Shown piece after piece: positions 26,101-34,100 of a stretch of DNA of 64,000 nt (the first letter of the stretch is position 1; each line of letters begins with the position of its first letter). The DNA comes from Labia minor (Eukaryota; Arthropoda; Insecta; Dermaptera; Spongiphoridae). Both the position numbers and the translations under genes were made by a program. The notes beneath the pieces are model-generated. The model ran no database searches. It had not been told where the DNA came from and worked only from the letters and a program-made list of their open reading frames with translations. The DNA is taken from assembly GCA_963082975.1 (NCBI GenBank), contig OY720345.1, positions 26,048,611 to 26,112,610 on the forward strand. Reading direction: 5' to 3'.

Positions 26101-28359
26101 ATATTGAGATTCTTGTTTCAAGAAAACAACTGCATACATCTCATTAAATATGTAAGTTATATTTAATGAGATAGATGCAGTTATTTTTTAAAATATTTCT
26201 TATTTAATATTTTCTGAAAAAAATTATAAAATATTTATATGAATTTAATGTAAGTACCCATTATAATTTGTGAGATTTGTTGCTATGACAATGTTTGTAT
26301 TTTCTTTCTTCAATATTATAATTTCTAATAAAATGTGTTCTACAATATGCAAAAAAATCGTTATTCACCAATCACTGTTAGAAATATTCATCATATATCC
26401 TTGTCCTTATGAGATCGTAAGCCAGAAATTAATTAATAAAATGACGTAAAGTACCTAAAGTTGTGATGGGGGTCCGTCAAAAAAAATTTTTTCAAGTGGG
26501 GGTCCGTGGAGTACATAAGTTTAAGAACCTATGATGTAGATAATTTAGGAAAAAAAAGTTCTTGATTATCTCATTCCCTTGTCGTGATATTTCATTTTAC
26601 GCTAAACTTTGTTTGTAATTTTAAAATTTTATAATATCCAACATATAATTTTTTTAAAAATATTTTGGGGTCCGTTACATTTTTTTTACAATTCCTCATA
26701 GTTATAAGAACATGCCTTAAAAATTTCAACAAGATAGGAGGTTAAATAAGTGAATGAGAAATTATTTTCTTCTCCAATACACGTTTTATTTGGCCTTATC
26801 CGAGGCTCGGAAATTTAAAAACGCCAATCTTTAAACTGCCATTACTCAAAAACTATGTGAGATAAAAAATTAAAATTTGGTGGTGTTTTTCATGTTTATA
26901 AATAGAACATATTTACCAATTTTCATAAAAATCTGAGATTTTGGGTGAAACGGCCTGGATGAGTTGACGTGGAATGACCCTGTTAGGAAAAATTACAATT
27001 TAGAATATTCATAAATTTTTTTCTTTTTAAGATTCAAATTTTATCTATCACTTGGATTATTAATTAATAACTATTTATTTAGAGAATAAAAATACCTTAG
27101 CTGTATGTTTATTTTGATTAGCAGAAGGCTGTATATTTTTAGTTAAGTCAACGGGAGGAGATTTCTCCTTTTCATCTTTTATTTTTCCTTTGTCTTGAGA
27201 AAGATTGTTTGAGCTTTGATTAATCGTTGGCTTAACATTTTTAATATTACTTGCTTTAATTTGTGAGCTATCTGACGTATTCATTTTTTTAACACACATG
27301 AACTGCTGGTGCATTGGTATTTGCAGATACAACAGGTGTAAGTTCTACAGTCTGAAAAAATCAAGAAAATATTGTGATTTATTATAAAAAAAATCAAGAA
27401 TGTAAAATTTTATAATTTCATAAAATAATTATAAGATAAAAATTATATAAAATATTCTAATTATATATAATTCTTATTTAACCATTTTCAAAATTTTATT
27501 AACAAAAATTACTTTATCTGGTTTCTTCCACAACGTTGAACCACTATTAGAATTTTCATTCAAATTTATTTTAGATGCTTGTGATATTTCCACTTCACTG
27601 GAAACACTATCTAAATTATCAGTCAAGTTAGAAGGAGCTTCAACAGACATAGATGAAATATTTGCTGTAGTTGTTACTGAAGGTGATATTAATGTTGAGG
27701 TACAACTAACAATAGTAGTAGTAGTAATAGTATGAGCAACCGTAGTGGTAGTTGCCATCACAGAACCAGTCGATATTTGTGTTGTTGTTACAGGGCCATT
27801 TTCTTCATTTGCAACTTTATATACGAATGCAGCAAATTGAGCAATAACATCAGAATTAGATGTAGTATTATTCTAAATCAGAAAATAATTTATTATTAGA
27901 AAGAAGGTCTATTTGATCTACTATGATAAAGGAATGATTTTTATTTTAGTTATTTTTACCGGTTGAGGAGTTTCCCTAGCACTACTTTCTCCAGATCGTG
28001 GAGGAGAAGATTCTTTATTATCAAATAATTCAGGAGTTATATCCTGCATTGTTTTAGGATCAACGATATCTACAGCATGATTTCTTCTTTGTCTTTTATC
28101 TAAAAAATAAATTTTGTAAATGAATAATATTTAAATGAATAATTATTATGATAAATAAGTAAATTAGTTGAAAATATACTTTTCTGAGTTTGAGTTTGAG
28201 GTTGTTGACCTGTAGAAACAGGTTGCATTGGCATTGTTACCATAGAAAGTTGCATTGGATGCTGTTGTATAAGAGGTAATGACTGAGTTTGCGCACCCTG
28301 TTGAACTTGTTGTCCAGTCACTGCAGGGGCTGCAGGTCTTTGTGCTACATTATAATATA
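13982..28359 (-). CDS. eIF4G: Translation initiation factor eIF4G (5' end missing)
   Basis: eIF4G is the scaffold of the cap-binding complex eIF4F in the cytoplasm. It holds eIF4E, eIF4A, poly(A)-binding protein and eIF3 together to recruit the small ribosomal subunit. Twenty-one exons can be joined in phase, all with GT/AG sites: 28180-28359, 27960-28099, 27513-27872, 27096-27302 (or 27351), 20731-20912, 19773-19981, 18614-19162, 18384-18520, 18172-18255, 17760-18083, 17452-17676, 17192-17268, 16661-16826, 16325-16586, 16086-16159, 15649-15886, 15255-15559, 14888-15060, 14736-14815, 14420-14538 and 13982-14161. They give about 1,422 residues. With the 27302 acceptor the reading frame stays open from end to end. 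Introns are short except 20913-27095, which holds nested transposons. The first visible exon opens with a split codon, so one or more 5' exons lie further right or were missed. Confidence 0.95.
14420..15060 (-). CDS. eIF4G: eIF4G MA3 domain exons
   Basis: Exons 14888-15060, 14736-14815 and 14420-14538 (the domain's first helix lies at the end of the preceding exon). They encode [20 protein letters not shown], then [19 protein letters not shown] and the last helix [13 protein letters not shown]. This is the second eIF4A-binding HEAT module of metazoan eIF4G. The F..A..IIIDVP.FW.F motif is typical of the family. Codon phases join cleanly (GG/T, G/CC). Confidence 0.92.
15255..16159 (-). CDS. eIF4G: eIF4G linker between MIF4G and MA3
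   Basis: Exons 16086-16159, 15649-15886 and 15255-15559. The sequence has the conserved pieces [20 protein letters not shown] and [10 protein letters not shown] (compare NRFSAL in vertebrates), then a Ser/Pro-rich disordered stretch. It ends [20 protein letters not shown], which enters the first MA3 helix. The plus-strand frames at 15361-15588 and 15639-15854 are antisense shadows of these exons. Confidence 0.9.
16325..18255 (-). CDS. eIF4G: eIF4G MIF4G domain exons
   Basis: Exons 18172-18255, 17760-18083, 17452-17676, 17192-17268, 16661-16826 and 16325-16586. After a linker ending in NAWKPGR the domain runs from [20 protein letters not shown] through [76 protein letters not shown] and [15 protein letters not shown] to the hallmark [18 protein letters not shown]. 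This HEAT-repeat domain binds the helicase eIF4A, and RNA and eIF3 nearby. All conserved helices seem present and phases agree. The exon-intron layout (a 77 bp exon encoding [15 protein letters not shown]) is unambiguous. Confidence 0.95.
18384..18520 (-). CDS. eIF4G: eIF4G exon with the eIF4E-binding motif
   Basis: Encodes [20 protein letters not shown] followed by [28 protein letters not shown] fits the canonical eIF4E-binding consensus Y-x4-L-hydrophobic, and the flanking WSP.NP.GKK..REFLL residues match animal eIF4G. This segment docks on the dorsal face of the cap-binding protein eIF4E. The exon is split from its neighbours at the D codon (G/AT), which confirms the splice assignment. Confidence 0.93.
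18614..20912 (-). CDS. eIF4G: eIF4G linker exons upstream of the eIF4E site
   Basis: Exons 20731-20912, 19773-19981 and 18614-19162. The sequence is acidic, Ser/Thr-rich and disordered, beginning [20 protein letters not shown] and including [12 protein letters not shown] and a long Glu/Asn/Thr-rich stretch. It includes [11 protein letters not shown] at the 20731 boundary. No domain is visible, as expected for this region in animals. The plus-strand frames at 20716-20916 and 19526-19750 are shadows. Confidence 0.85.
23684..23793. repeat. 55 bp tandem duplication in the hAT leader
   Basis: Two identical consecutive copies of a 55 bp unit that starts ATGTTAATTATAAGTTCATT. It lies between the left end and the transposase gene. 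Confidence 0.9.
23981..24069. repeat. 30 bp unit repeated three times
   Basis: The unit AATAATATTTTAGAATCAAA plus TTACGAAATT is repeated three times without change. It is followed at 24090-24210 by looser repeats of CATTTAAAATGATATTAAAA. This subterminal array could hold transposase-binding sites, though the A/T richness also favours slippage. Confidence 0.85.
24288..26147 (+). CDS. hAT transposase, ZBED5/FAM200-like, 619 residues
   Basis: Cut-and-paste transposase of the hAT superfamily. The N-terminus is basic ([19 protein letters not shown]). A BED-type zinc finger at residues ~50-85 reads [20 protein letters not shown] then HLQTKHSEH (C-x2-C...H-x4-H). The RNase H-like core follows: [16 protein letters not shown] (first Asp, ~residue 202), [15 protein letters not shown] (second Asp, ~269), [12 protein letters not shown], and [20 protein letters not shown]. 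The C-terminus has the hAT dimerisation region with [20 protein letters not shown] and RNKL. The ATG at 24288 follows an A-rich leader and lies about 1.05 kb inside the left end. No stops or frameshifts are present. Similarity is to ZBED5, FAM200 and SCAND3-type proteins, which derive from such elements. Confidence 0.93.
   Translation: MDRWLQTGSTQKRKESDDEASTANSTKKRKTRKYSDDYLSFGFTYICNNDVERPVCVLCQESLSNESMKPANLRRHLQTKHSEHVSKSIEFFKMKKEELNSSQKLMVKTGSGGMSKKAVMASYEVALLIAKAGKPHNIAEQLILPATKVITNIMLGTKAANDINLISLSNDTVKNRIEDMSCNIKEELISRVRKSHYYSLQLDESTDVTNNANLLAFIRYEFENQIQEDVLFCDSLPSRTTANDIFNSLNNFITENEIEWPKCVGICTDGARAMSGTRTGLIALIKNVAPQVVWNHCCIHRESLAAKNMSPDLKRTLDEVVKIVNFIKARPLNSRVFKILCEEMGSQHTHLLLHTDVRWLSRGKVLIRLFELRDEIRLFLIDAHFELTECFNDFIWLAKVAYLTDIFTKLNELNLSLQGTVVNIFKVEDKIEAMIKKIDLWSKRIQNGVYESFPTLNDFIESSSEKLLNQTRQLFVEHLITLKSNFRKYFSTPDPCNNWIRDPFNMEITNAKHLSAPEQDILVELSCDTTYKLKFNKTELSNFWLLLRSDYPALANKALQHLIPFYTTYLCEQAFSVLFYIKSKYRNKLNVEPDLRLKVSNIKPDIEILVSRKQLHTSH
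27096..27351 (-). CDS. eIF4G: eIF4G exon with two possible acceptors
   Basis: The strong acceptor (TTTTTTCAG, exon end at 27351) is in phase with the previous exon. It reads [20 protein letters not shown] and then hits TAA. The weaker acceptor (CACCAGCAG, exon end at 27302) gives [16 protein letters not shown] and an open frame to the phase-correct donor at 27096. The exon is 256 bases with the first acceptor and 207 with the second; only 207 is a multiple of three, as the flanking phases need. The alternatives are a one-base insertion just upstream of the TAA, or a sequence error. Confidence 0.7.
27513..28359 (-). CDS. eIF4G: eIF4G N-terminal exons (low-complexity region and RDP/DIT segment)
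   Basis: Three exons (28180-28359, 27960-28099, 27513-27872). The first is rich in Gln and Pro ([18 protein letters not shown]). The second encodes [20 protein letters not shown] followed by ITPELF, which lines up with the conserved basic RKRERKTIRIRDPNQGG..DITEEI segment downstream of the poly(A)-binding-protein site of animal eIF4G. The third is a Thr/Ser-rich disordered stretch with a run of Thr near [16 protein letters not shown]. Reading phase is continuous across the three. Disordered N-termini of this kind diverge quickly, so only the RDP segment gives direct homology. Confidence 0.85.
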
Positions 28360-29625
28360 CTGAAACAAAAAAGATCTTATGTTTAATATAATTTAAAAAA
28401 ATAATTTGTATCATTCATAATAAAATTAATCAAGATTAAAAAAATGATTTATAATTGAATGGAGAAATGTGGTTGTTGCGGCCAAGAACTTTCGAGTTTC
28501 TTAGAGCCACAGAGATACATAGATAGAGATTATTATATAACATGATTTGGTTCATAATAGGACTGCAAATCTATCCGGAGTCTATTCGTTTGGATCATAA
28601 TTAATTATTCAAATAAAGACAGTTTTTAAGATTTTGATATAAAACATCTTAACAACCTAGAAAGTTAGAATCTAGTTATTCCTTTTCGGAAATATTGTTA
28701 GAGCACAAACGACCCACAGATTAGAACATAAAGTAGAGTTGCAATCAATGTAAGTCATCGTTTATTATGAAATTAATAATACTAAACTTCATCCTTCTTC
28801 TTCATTTTAAAATTTTTAATCACTACACTACTCAATCGTTTTTTAAATATTACTTTAAAATTGATCTTAATAGTAGAATAAATAAAAAAAATAACTAAGT
28901 TTCACGGGAGTGGTGTTCTGTGCCTAAATAGTAAGATCGCCAATATATTATATATACATGTATAAATAATATATAATATTTAAATCTTATAAAAATGGGA
29001 TGGTTAGGATAGGCAGGAAACTTAGCATGAAAGGGGGAGGAAAGGTTGGGAAAAAATTTATTTAAAGAGACACCAATTAGAAAACGGCCAGTAAGTCAGG
29101 CGAGAACATGGAGGGGTGCTAATATAAAAACAGATATGAGGGAATTAGGAGAGAAAACGAAATATGAACGGTCAGAGAAATGTGGTAGCTGTCAAGAACA
29201 TCCTGTTCAGTAATTCAGCATAACTATATAAATAAAATATTTTACGTTAAATTCAATGAAAAATGAAGTAATACTGGCTGGGTGACCAATAGAAAGTAAC
29301 ATTCATGTGAACCTACAGGAAGTACATTTCTGATTACTTTTTGAGCAGCTCTTTCTCTAATGTTTAATTTTTATTCTTTATTAATAATAATCTCTTTTGA
29401 ATATAATAATGGGTTATATATGCCGCTAGTATTCAGGCATTTCGATCATTTTCAAATCAATTTACTTTATGCACAAGTAACGAATTGGAAAACTATTTCG
29501 GAAAAAAATGTAAATTAAAATGTCACCTTTTAAGCACATCTTCGTTCGTGACAAATAACCGCGGAGACTTTTTATGACATAATATTATAATGGATCTAAT
29601 TAAAAGGAATTATCATTTAATAAAA
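28360..29625. other. Region upstream of the first visible eIF4G exon
   Basis: No further eIF4G exon could be recognised. The part 28450-28520 holds a dispersed repeat with the hairpin GAACT-CGAA-AGTTC variant (AACTTTCGAGTTT). The part 28985-29220 is of mixed composition and includes GAGAAATGTGGTAGCTGTCA, similar to the 28465 copy, so it is probably repeat-derived. Confidence 0.4.
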
Positions 29626-30248
29626 TAAGTTGACCTGTGGCCAGGTTCGAACCGACCGACGGTTTGAAGTAAATTAATTTCCAGCTACAGAAACAATTTC
29701 AAATAATTTTTTAATGTAATAAAAAACAGATATGGATACATAAATAATAAATATAAACATTTTTAATTTTATTTTATTTATAATATATAGCTGAAGTAGC
29801 CGGCGTTGCCCGGCGTTACCCGAGGCTGTGACGTCATATAATTTTAAATTAAGAAAAACATAATGAAGATGATTTTTCCCGAGGATAAAACCAATACATT
29901 CGTGGTGATATGTAAAAAATCTCCTTATGTGAAATTTGGTGCGAAAATAACCCTTCCCTTCTTATCGTCGATCGCTAATACTACCACTTCCGGTTTCCGG
30001 ATTTGCACCAAAAGTTGATCAATTCATCCCACTGATGCATTAAGTAAATATACCAAATTTCATCAAAATCGGTTGAGCCGTTCAGCCTGTACACATCTAT
30101 ACGGACAGACGGACAGACGGACGGACAGACATCATGCTAAAAATACTTTTTTCTGTTAAGAAAATGCATGATTCGTGGAGATATATAAAAATCTCCACAT
30201 GTGAAATTTGGTGTGAAAACAATACCTCCCTTACTATCGTCGGTCGGT
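29626..30248 (-). mobile_element. Family A Helentron-like repeat, copy 3
   Basis: A full-length copy on the minus strand: ACCGACCGACG at 30248, TGTCCGTCCG repeats near 30105-30130, the core GATGAAATTTGGTA, the GCCGGCG block near 29800, and CGTCGGTCGGT with the hairpin GACCTGGCCACAGGTC (plus-strand 29632-29647) at its 3' end. Very similar to copy 2. Confidence 0.8.
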
Positions 30249-30359
30249 AAAAATAAGTATATATTGTTTTTTATTAAAAAAATTAATATTAGATAAGATT
30301 TTAAAATTGAAAGTTTTTAATAAAATATAATTTTGAATAAATATACCTCTTTATAACAA

Positions 30360-30840
30360 ATTAGCAAGCGCTACCCGGATTTAATATTTTTTTAAAAATT
30401 ATTATAAAGTATTAATTTAATAAAATAATAAATAAATTTCACATAAAATATAATTTTATTAGATATATCGTAATAAATAAATAAATTATATTATCTTGGT
30501 TTTTACTATATTTTAAGTGAAAAGTTTCCGACAATGAATATAAAATTATTAATTTGTAAACAACCACTTCAAGTTTCCGGATATGCACCAAAAGTTGATG
30601 AATTCATGCTACTGATGCATTAAATAAATATACCAAATTTTATCAAAATCCGTTGAGCCGTTCAAGCTATACACGCCTATATGAACACACAATGGACAGA
30701 CGGACGGACGGACGGGCAGATATTATGCTAAAAATATTTTTTTTCTGTTAACAAAATACGTGATTAGTGGAGATATGTAAAAATCTCCAAAAGTGAAATT
30801 TGGTGTGAAAACAATACCTTCCCTTTCTATCGTCGGAGGC
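30360..30840 (-). mobile_element. Family A repeat, diverged subfamily copy 4
   Basis: Matches family A from the CGACGATAG end (plus-strand CTATCGTCGGAGGC) through the GTCCGTCCGTCC block to the CCGGAAACTTG area. Its 3' half instead shares GTTTCCGACAATGAATATAA-like sequence (30530) with the copy at 63589-64000, defining a second subfamily. The 3' terminal motif is degraded. Confidence 0.6.
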
Positions 30841-31810
30841 TAAAAATTTGATTTCTAAAAGTTTTCATTTTAAATAAAATATGATAATTATTTGATCATA
30901 TCTATTTAATGTTTTAGTTGAAATAATATTTTAATATTCCTTTAAATATTATTTTATTATTTATAATTAATCGTATCATTTCCAATATTTAATTAAAAAT
31001 TAATATTCAACTCAATATTATTTAATTTCTATAGAAAACTTCTTTCTTTAAAATTATTATTTTATTATGAACAATTGTTCATATTATTTATTAATAAAAT
31101 TGAAAAATTTTAAAGAAAAATAATAATGGTGTTTAATAAGTATATATATATGATAAATTTATATAATCTTTTAGATTAATCCATATTAATTAAAAAATAA
31201 ATGTGTCGTTGAGTTTTTCATTCCGACAAAATTGAATATGTCATATTTTTCTTCAATTAACTCATTACAAAGATGTTTGAATTTTTTTTTTTTTTAATTC
31301 CATTCTATGATAAACTCACTTTATTGAAGATTACATAAATAAACTCATTAAAGAGATGATATTTGGGGAGGAATTCCAAGTTAATTATATAGGAATCTGT
31401 GAGACACCTGTTGGTTAAGAATAGATTTCTTACTTTCAAAAGAGAGAGACGAAGACGAAAGAGAGAGACGAACTGGGGTGGGGGGATGCAGATCTGACCC
31501 ATTGAGAAGTTTCCGGCGCCTTGCTTCTCCCACACACTTCGTCGCTGTTCATAAAATATATAAAACGTATAAACATATATACTGATTATAAATATTTGTG
31601 GCATTTGGGACAATGACCTATCAGTAGATGCCAAAAAATTTTCATCTGGAATTTCGTGTTCAAAATTGAGATGCTAATCAAAGTAATTAATTTCTTCCTC
31701 TGTTATTATTATACATTATAAACGTACCTTTACTAAATATAGAAGAGAGTATTGGTAAAATTGTAAATAAGAGTATTCCATAGGAACAAAACGCTTTTTG
31801 CCCACCCCTG
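30841..31810. other. AT-rich DNA with a GC-richer island at 31430-31560
   Basis: The island contains purine-rich GAGAGAGACGAAGACGAAAG (minus strand: a CTCTCTTTCGTCTTC pyrimidine tract) and TTTCCGGCGCCTTGCTTCTC. On the minus strand an ATG in ATGGGTCAGATCTGCATCCC opens a short frame that ends at a possible donor AAA/GTAAGA (about 31424). It could be a 5' exon or promoter of the leftward eIF4G gene. Its phase does not fit the 28359 exon directly, so another exon would be needed. Confidence 0.3.
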
Positions 31811-32112
31811 CTTTAGAGGAAAAAAAATCAAAACGTGGTAGGTAATGATCCTCTTCCCCGGTTGAGCTAAAATACATTTCTCAAAAGTAGATAGAAAACT
31901 ACGAATTTTGAATAATGCCCATGAACCAAAATTCATTATTCTAGCTCAAACCGTTTTTGCGTAATCTTGTCTACATACACACATACATACATACACACAG
32001 ACATTTTTCCCAACCTTAGTGAAAATGACTCAGGGACCTTCAACTCGTATAAAAACCTCAAAATCTCGAAATTGAAAATTTTCATGATCTCAATACTATC
32101 TCGAGATAGTAA
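31811..32112 (-). mobile_element. Family B repeat, truncated copy 2
   Basis: Minus-strand copy with the 5' end (ACTATCTCGAGATAGT hairpin, plus strand 32095-32110), the CA/CATA microsatellite and the core. It stops at about 31811 where the CTTTAGAGGAAAAAAA segment begins, so the 3' hairpin end is missing. The open frames at 31936-32164 lie in this repeat and are not genes. Confidence 0.7.
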
Positions 32113-32167
32113 AAACAAAAAAAACAATCAATTCATCTCAAGTTTTAAAATTTTAAAAAAATAATTA

Positions 32168-33495
32168 CACAGGCCAACGATGAAAAAACTTTTTTAATGA
32201 ATATACCTTATTATTATGTTTTTTAGGTTGCTGAATCCAAATATGATGCTTAAAAACTGAATCACCTACCATTTCTTCACATTTTATAGTTAAATGCATT
32301 TTTTTCGAGATTTTTGCGTTTAGCGATATTTAAAGAATTTAAACAGATTTATAGTATTATAATATTTATAAGTAAATTGGAAAAGTAGGTCTAATGGATG
32401 TAGATGATGTTGGTAGCACTGCCAAAAAACATTTGCTGGTCAAACAGCTGGTGTTTTCTTTACTGTCAACCAAACCTCACTTTAACGTTTCTAGTACATG
32501 TGCTCAGTAAAATGTCTAATCGTGGTTGTAAAAACTCTGCTGACAGTTTTTGTTATATTTGTGATGAGTTTGTGATTAAAAAACACCAAAGAAACATTAC
32601 AGACTTTGTGAAAAAGGTTTATCTATCATATTTTGGAACTAACTTGGGGTGATCAGGAGAAATCTTGGGCACCACATAAGGTATGTTATGTTTGTGTTGA
32701 AGATCTAAGAAAATGGTCAAAAAAGGAGAGAAAAACCTTTAAATTTGCTGTTCCTATGATATGGAGGGAGCCGAAAAATCATTCTGATGACTGCTATTTT
32801 TGCAGTGTTGATATTACTGGTCATAACTCAAAAAACAAGAAGGTAATAAGCTATCCTAATCTTCCGTCTGCCATCCGACCAGTAGGACACAGTGTAGATT
32901 TACCGGTCCCTGAACCACCAGATGATTTAAATTCTATTGAAGTATTTTCTGATGTGCAATCCGAGTCAAATGAACAAGATGATGAAGAATTCCATTGTAC
33001 TACTGAAAATGTAGAGCCTAAAGTGTTTACACAAATCGAGCTTAATGACTTGGTTAGGGATCTGGGCTTGACTAAAGAAAAGGCTGAATTGCTTGGCTCT
33101 AGACTGAAAGAAAAGAACTTGTTAGCCATTGGAACCAGCATTCATGTGTATAGAAAGAGAGAGCAGCAATTTTCCAAGTATTTTAAACAAGAAGGTGATT
33201 TAGTATACTGCTCAGACAAGTGAAACCTGTAATATCAATAAAAACCTATAATGGCACATTCGGTCACTGTTTTAAACTGTAAATACAAACCATGCTTATG
33301 ATTTAACATAGCGTTTCATTAATTTCCCTATATACTAAAGTGGTTTTATACTATATCATTAAAAAACAGATTGCTCAAAAACTGTGCGTGATACAAAAAA
33401 ACCAAGGCCAGATTTGGATTCAGCTCAAAAAAATCTATAAACATCACCTATTAACGTGAAAAAATTTTTCAAAAAAAATTTTTTGTTGGCCTGTG
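32168..33495 (+). mobile_element. Unclassified transposon carrying an MSNRG-family gene
   Basis: The ends are imperfect inverted repeats: CACAGGCCAACGATGAAAAA on the left and CACAGGCCAACAAAAAATTT on the right in reverse complement. A further shared block GCTGAATCCAAAT lies about 57 and 73 bp inside. TTA flanks both sides (32165-32167 and 33496-33498), a possible 3 bp duplication. The only gene inside is the broken MSNRG frame. The 3' portion of that gene is absent, so this copy looks like an internally deleted, non-autonomous derivative. A truncated family B copy lies 55 bp to the left and a full one 8 bp to the right, in opposite orientations. The superfamily is not clear; a 3 bp duplication and CAC- end resemble CACTA elements only loosely. 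Confidence 0.65.
32512..33223 (+). pseudogene. MSNRG-family protein, frameshifted and C-terminally truncated
   Basis: The ATG at 32512 begins MSNRGCKNSADSFCYICDEF and runs to FGTNLG, where TGA follows a run of four Gs (32646-32649). The +1 frame then continues DQEKSWAPHKVCYVCVEDLR, FAVPMIWREPKNHSDDCYFC and YPNLPSAIRP, then an acidic stretch, LNDLVRDLGLTKEKAELLGS and YFKQEGDLVYCSDK before a stop. The frame change is best explained by one extra G. Three C-x2-C pairs (CYIC, CYVC, CYFC) suggest zinc binding. I know this family as a repetitive protein of arthropods and other invertebrates, usually several hundred residues longer. The missing C-terminal part in full members has conserved Asp, Asp and Glu that could be a DDE-type core (recalled, not checked). 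There are no introns. Confidence 0.75.
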
Positions 33496-33503
33496 TTATT
33501 TTT

Positions 33504-34100
33504 ACTATCTCGCCAGAGATAGTATTTGCAATTTTTTTATACGTTTTGGAGGTTTCTGAATCATTTTCACTAAGGTTGAGAAAAATGTCTGTGTTTGTGT
33601 ATATGTGTGTGTGTATGTGTGTATGTATGTAACCAAGATTACGCAAAAACAGTTTGAGCTAGAATGATGAAATTTGGTACATGGGCATTATTCAAAATTC
33701 ATAGTTTTCCATCAACTTTTGAGAAATGTAGCTCAACCGGAAGAGGGTCATTACCTACAACGTTTTGACTTTTTTTCTTCTAAAGTGACCTTAAAAATAA
33801 AGATATATGTTTGATAATTTTTCACATGATTATTAATTGAATAAAACTGCTATATATAGAATTTCAGCTTGATTGAATCGCTGAAAGTACCAGAATTAAT
33901 TTTTTAACACTGCAAATCTCACGCGCCAACACGTGACGTGGTGCCATCAACAAAGAGCCAAACATGCGCTGGTTTAATAAATATTATTTATTAATTTTAA
34001 TTTATAATTTAATTTAATTTAATTTAATTTAATTTAAATTAATATATGTTATTTAATCCAATTCAAATTTTCGAGATAGTCAAGTGGAGACACTCCAGAT
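33504..34100 (+). mobile_element. Family B Helentron-like repeat, copy 3 (full length, sense)
   Basis: The clearest copy. The start is ACTATCTCG; a TG/TATG microsatellite lies at about 33590-33630, and the core GATGAAATTTGGTA at 33666. A CACGCGCCAACACGTGACG block lies near 33921. The end is CGAGATAGT, then TCAAG and the hairpin TGGAGACACTCCA. It begins 8 bp beyond the MSNRG transposon's end. Confidence 0.75.

Larger units (their letters stand above)
23240..26533 (+). mobile_element. Complete hAT transposon nested in the foldback element
   Basis: The ends read CAGTGGTTCTTAAACTGTGG on the left and, in reverse complement, CATAGGTTCTTAAACTTATG on the right. A perfect 8 bp duplication ATGTAGAT flanks it (23232-23239 and 26534-26541). 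The sub-terminal DNA has the GGTCCGCGGACCCC palindrome typical of the group. It carries one long uninterrupted transposase frame (24288-26147). Size, ends, duplication and open frame make it a candidate autonomous, recently active element. It interrupts the right arm of the foldback transposon, so it arrived later. Confidence 0.93.
21637..26980. mobile_element. Foldback DNA transposon with ~950 bp arms, split by a hAT insertion
   Basis: The left arm 21637-22590 is repeated in inverted, nearly identical form at 22735-23239 plus 26542-26980. The arms are separated by a 144 bp loop. Both ends read GGGTCATTCCACGTCAA from outside inwards, and TGTT flanks each side (21633-21636, 26981-26984), a likely 4 bp target duplication. 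Each arm carries the start of a transposase-like frame with breaks: [20 protein letters not shown], later [10 protein letters not shown] and [19 protein letters not shown]. In the right arm the frame continues into the loop as [15 protein letters not shown] recognise this as part of a protein family common in invertebrate genomes and not, to my knowledge, well classified. The element lies in an intron of eIF4G. The left arm has neither a full gene nor an insertion. Confidence 0.85.

Noticed and set aside
32851..33141. Minus-strand 96-codon frame
   Set aside because: Shadow of the MSNRG coding sequence on the other strand.
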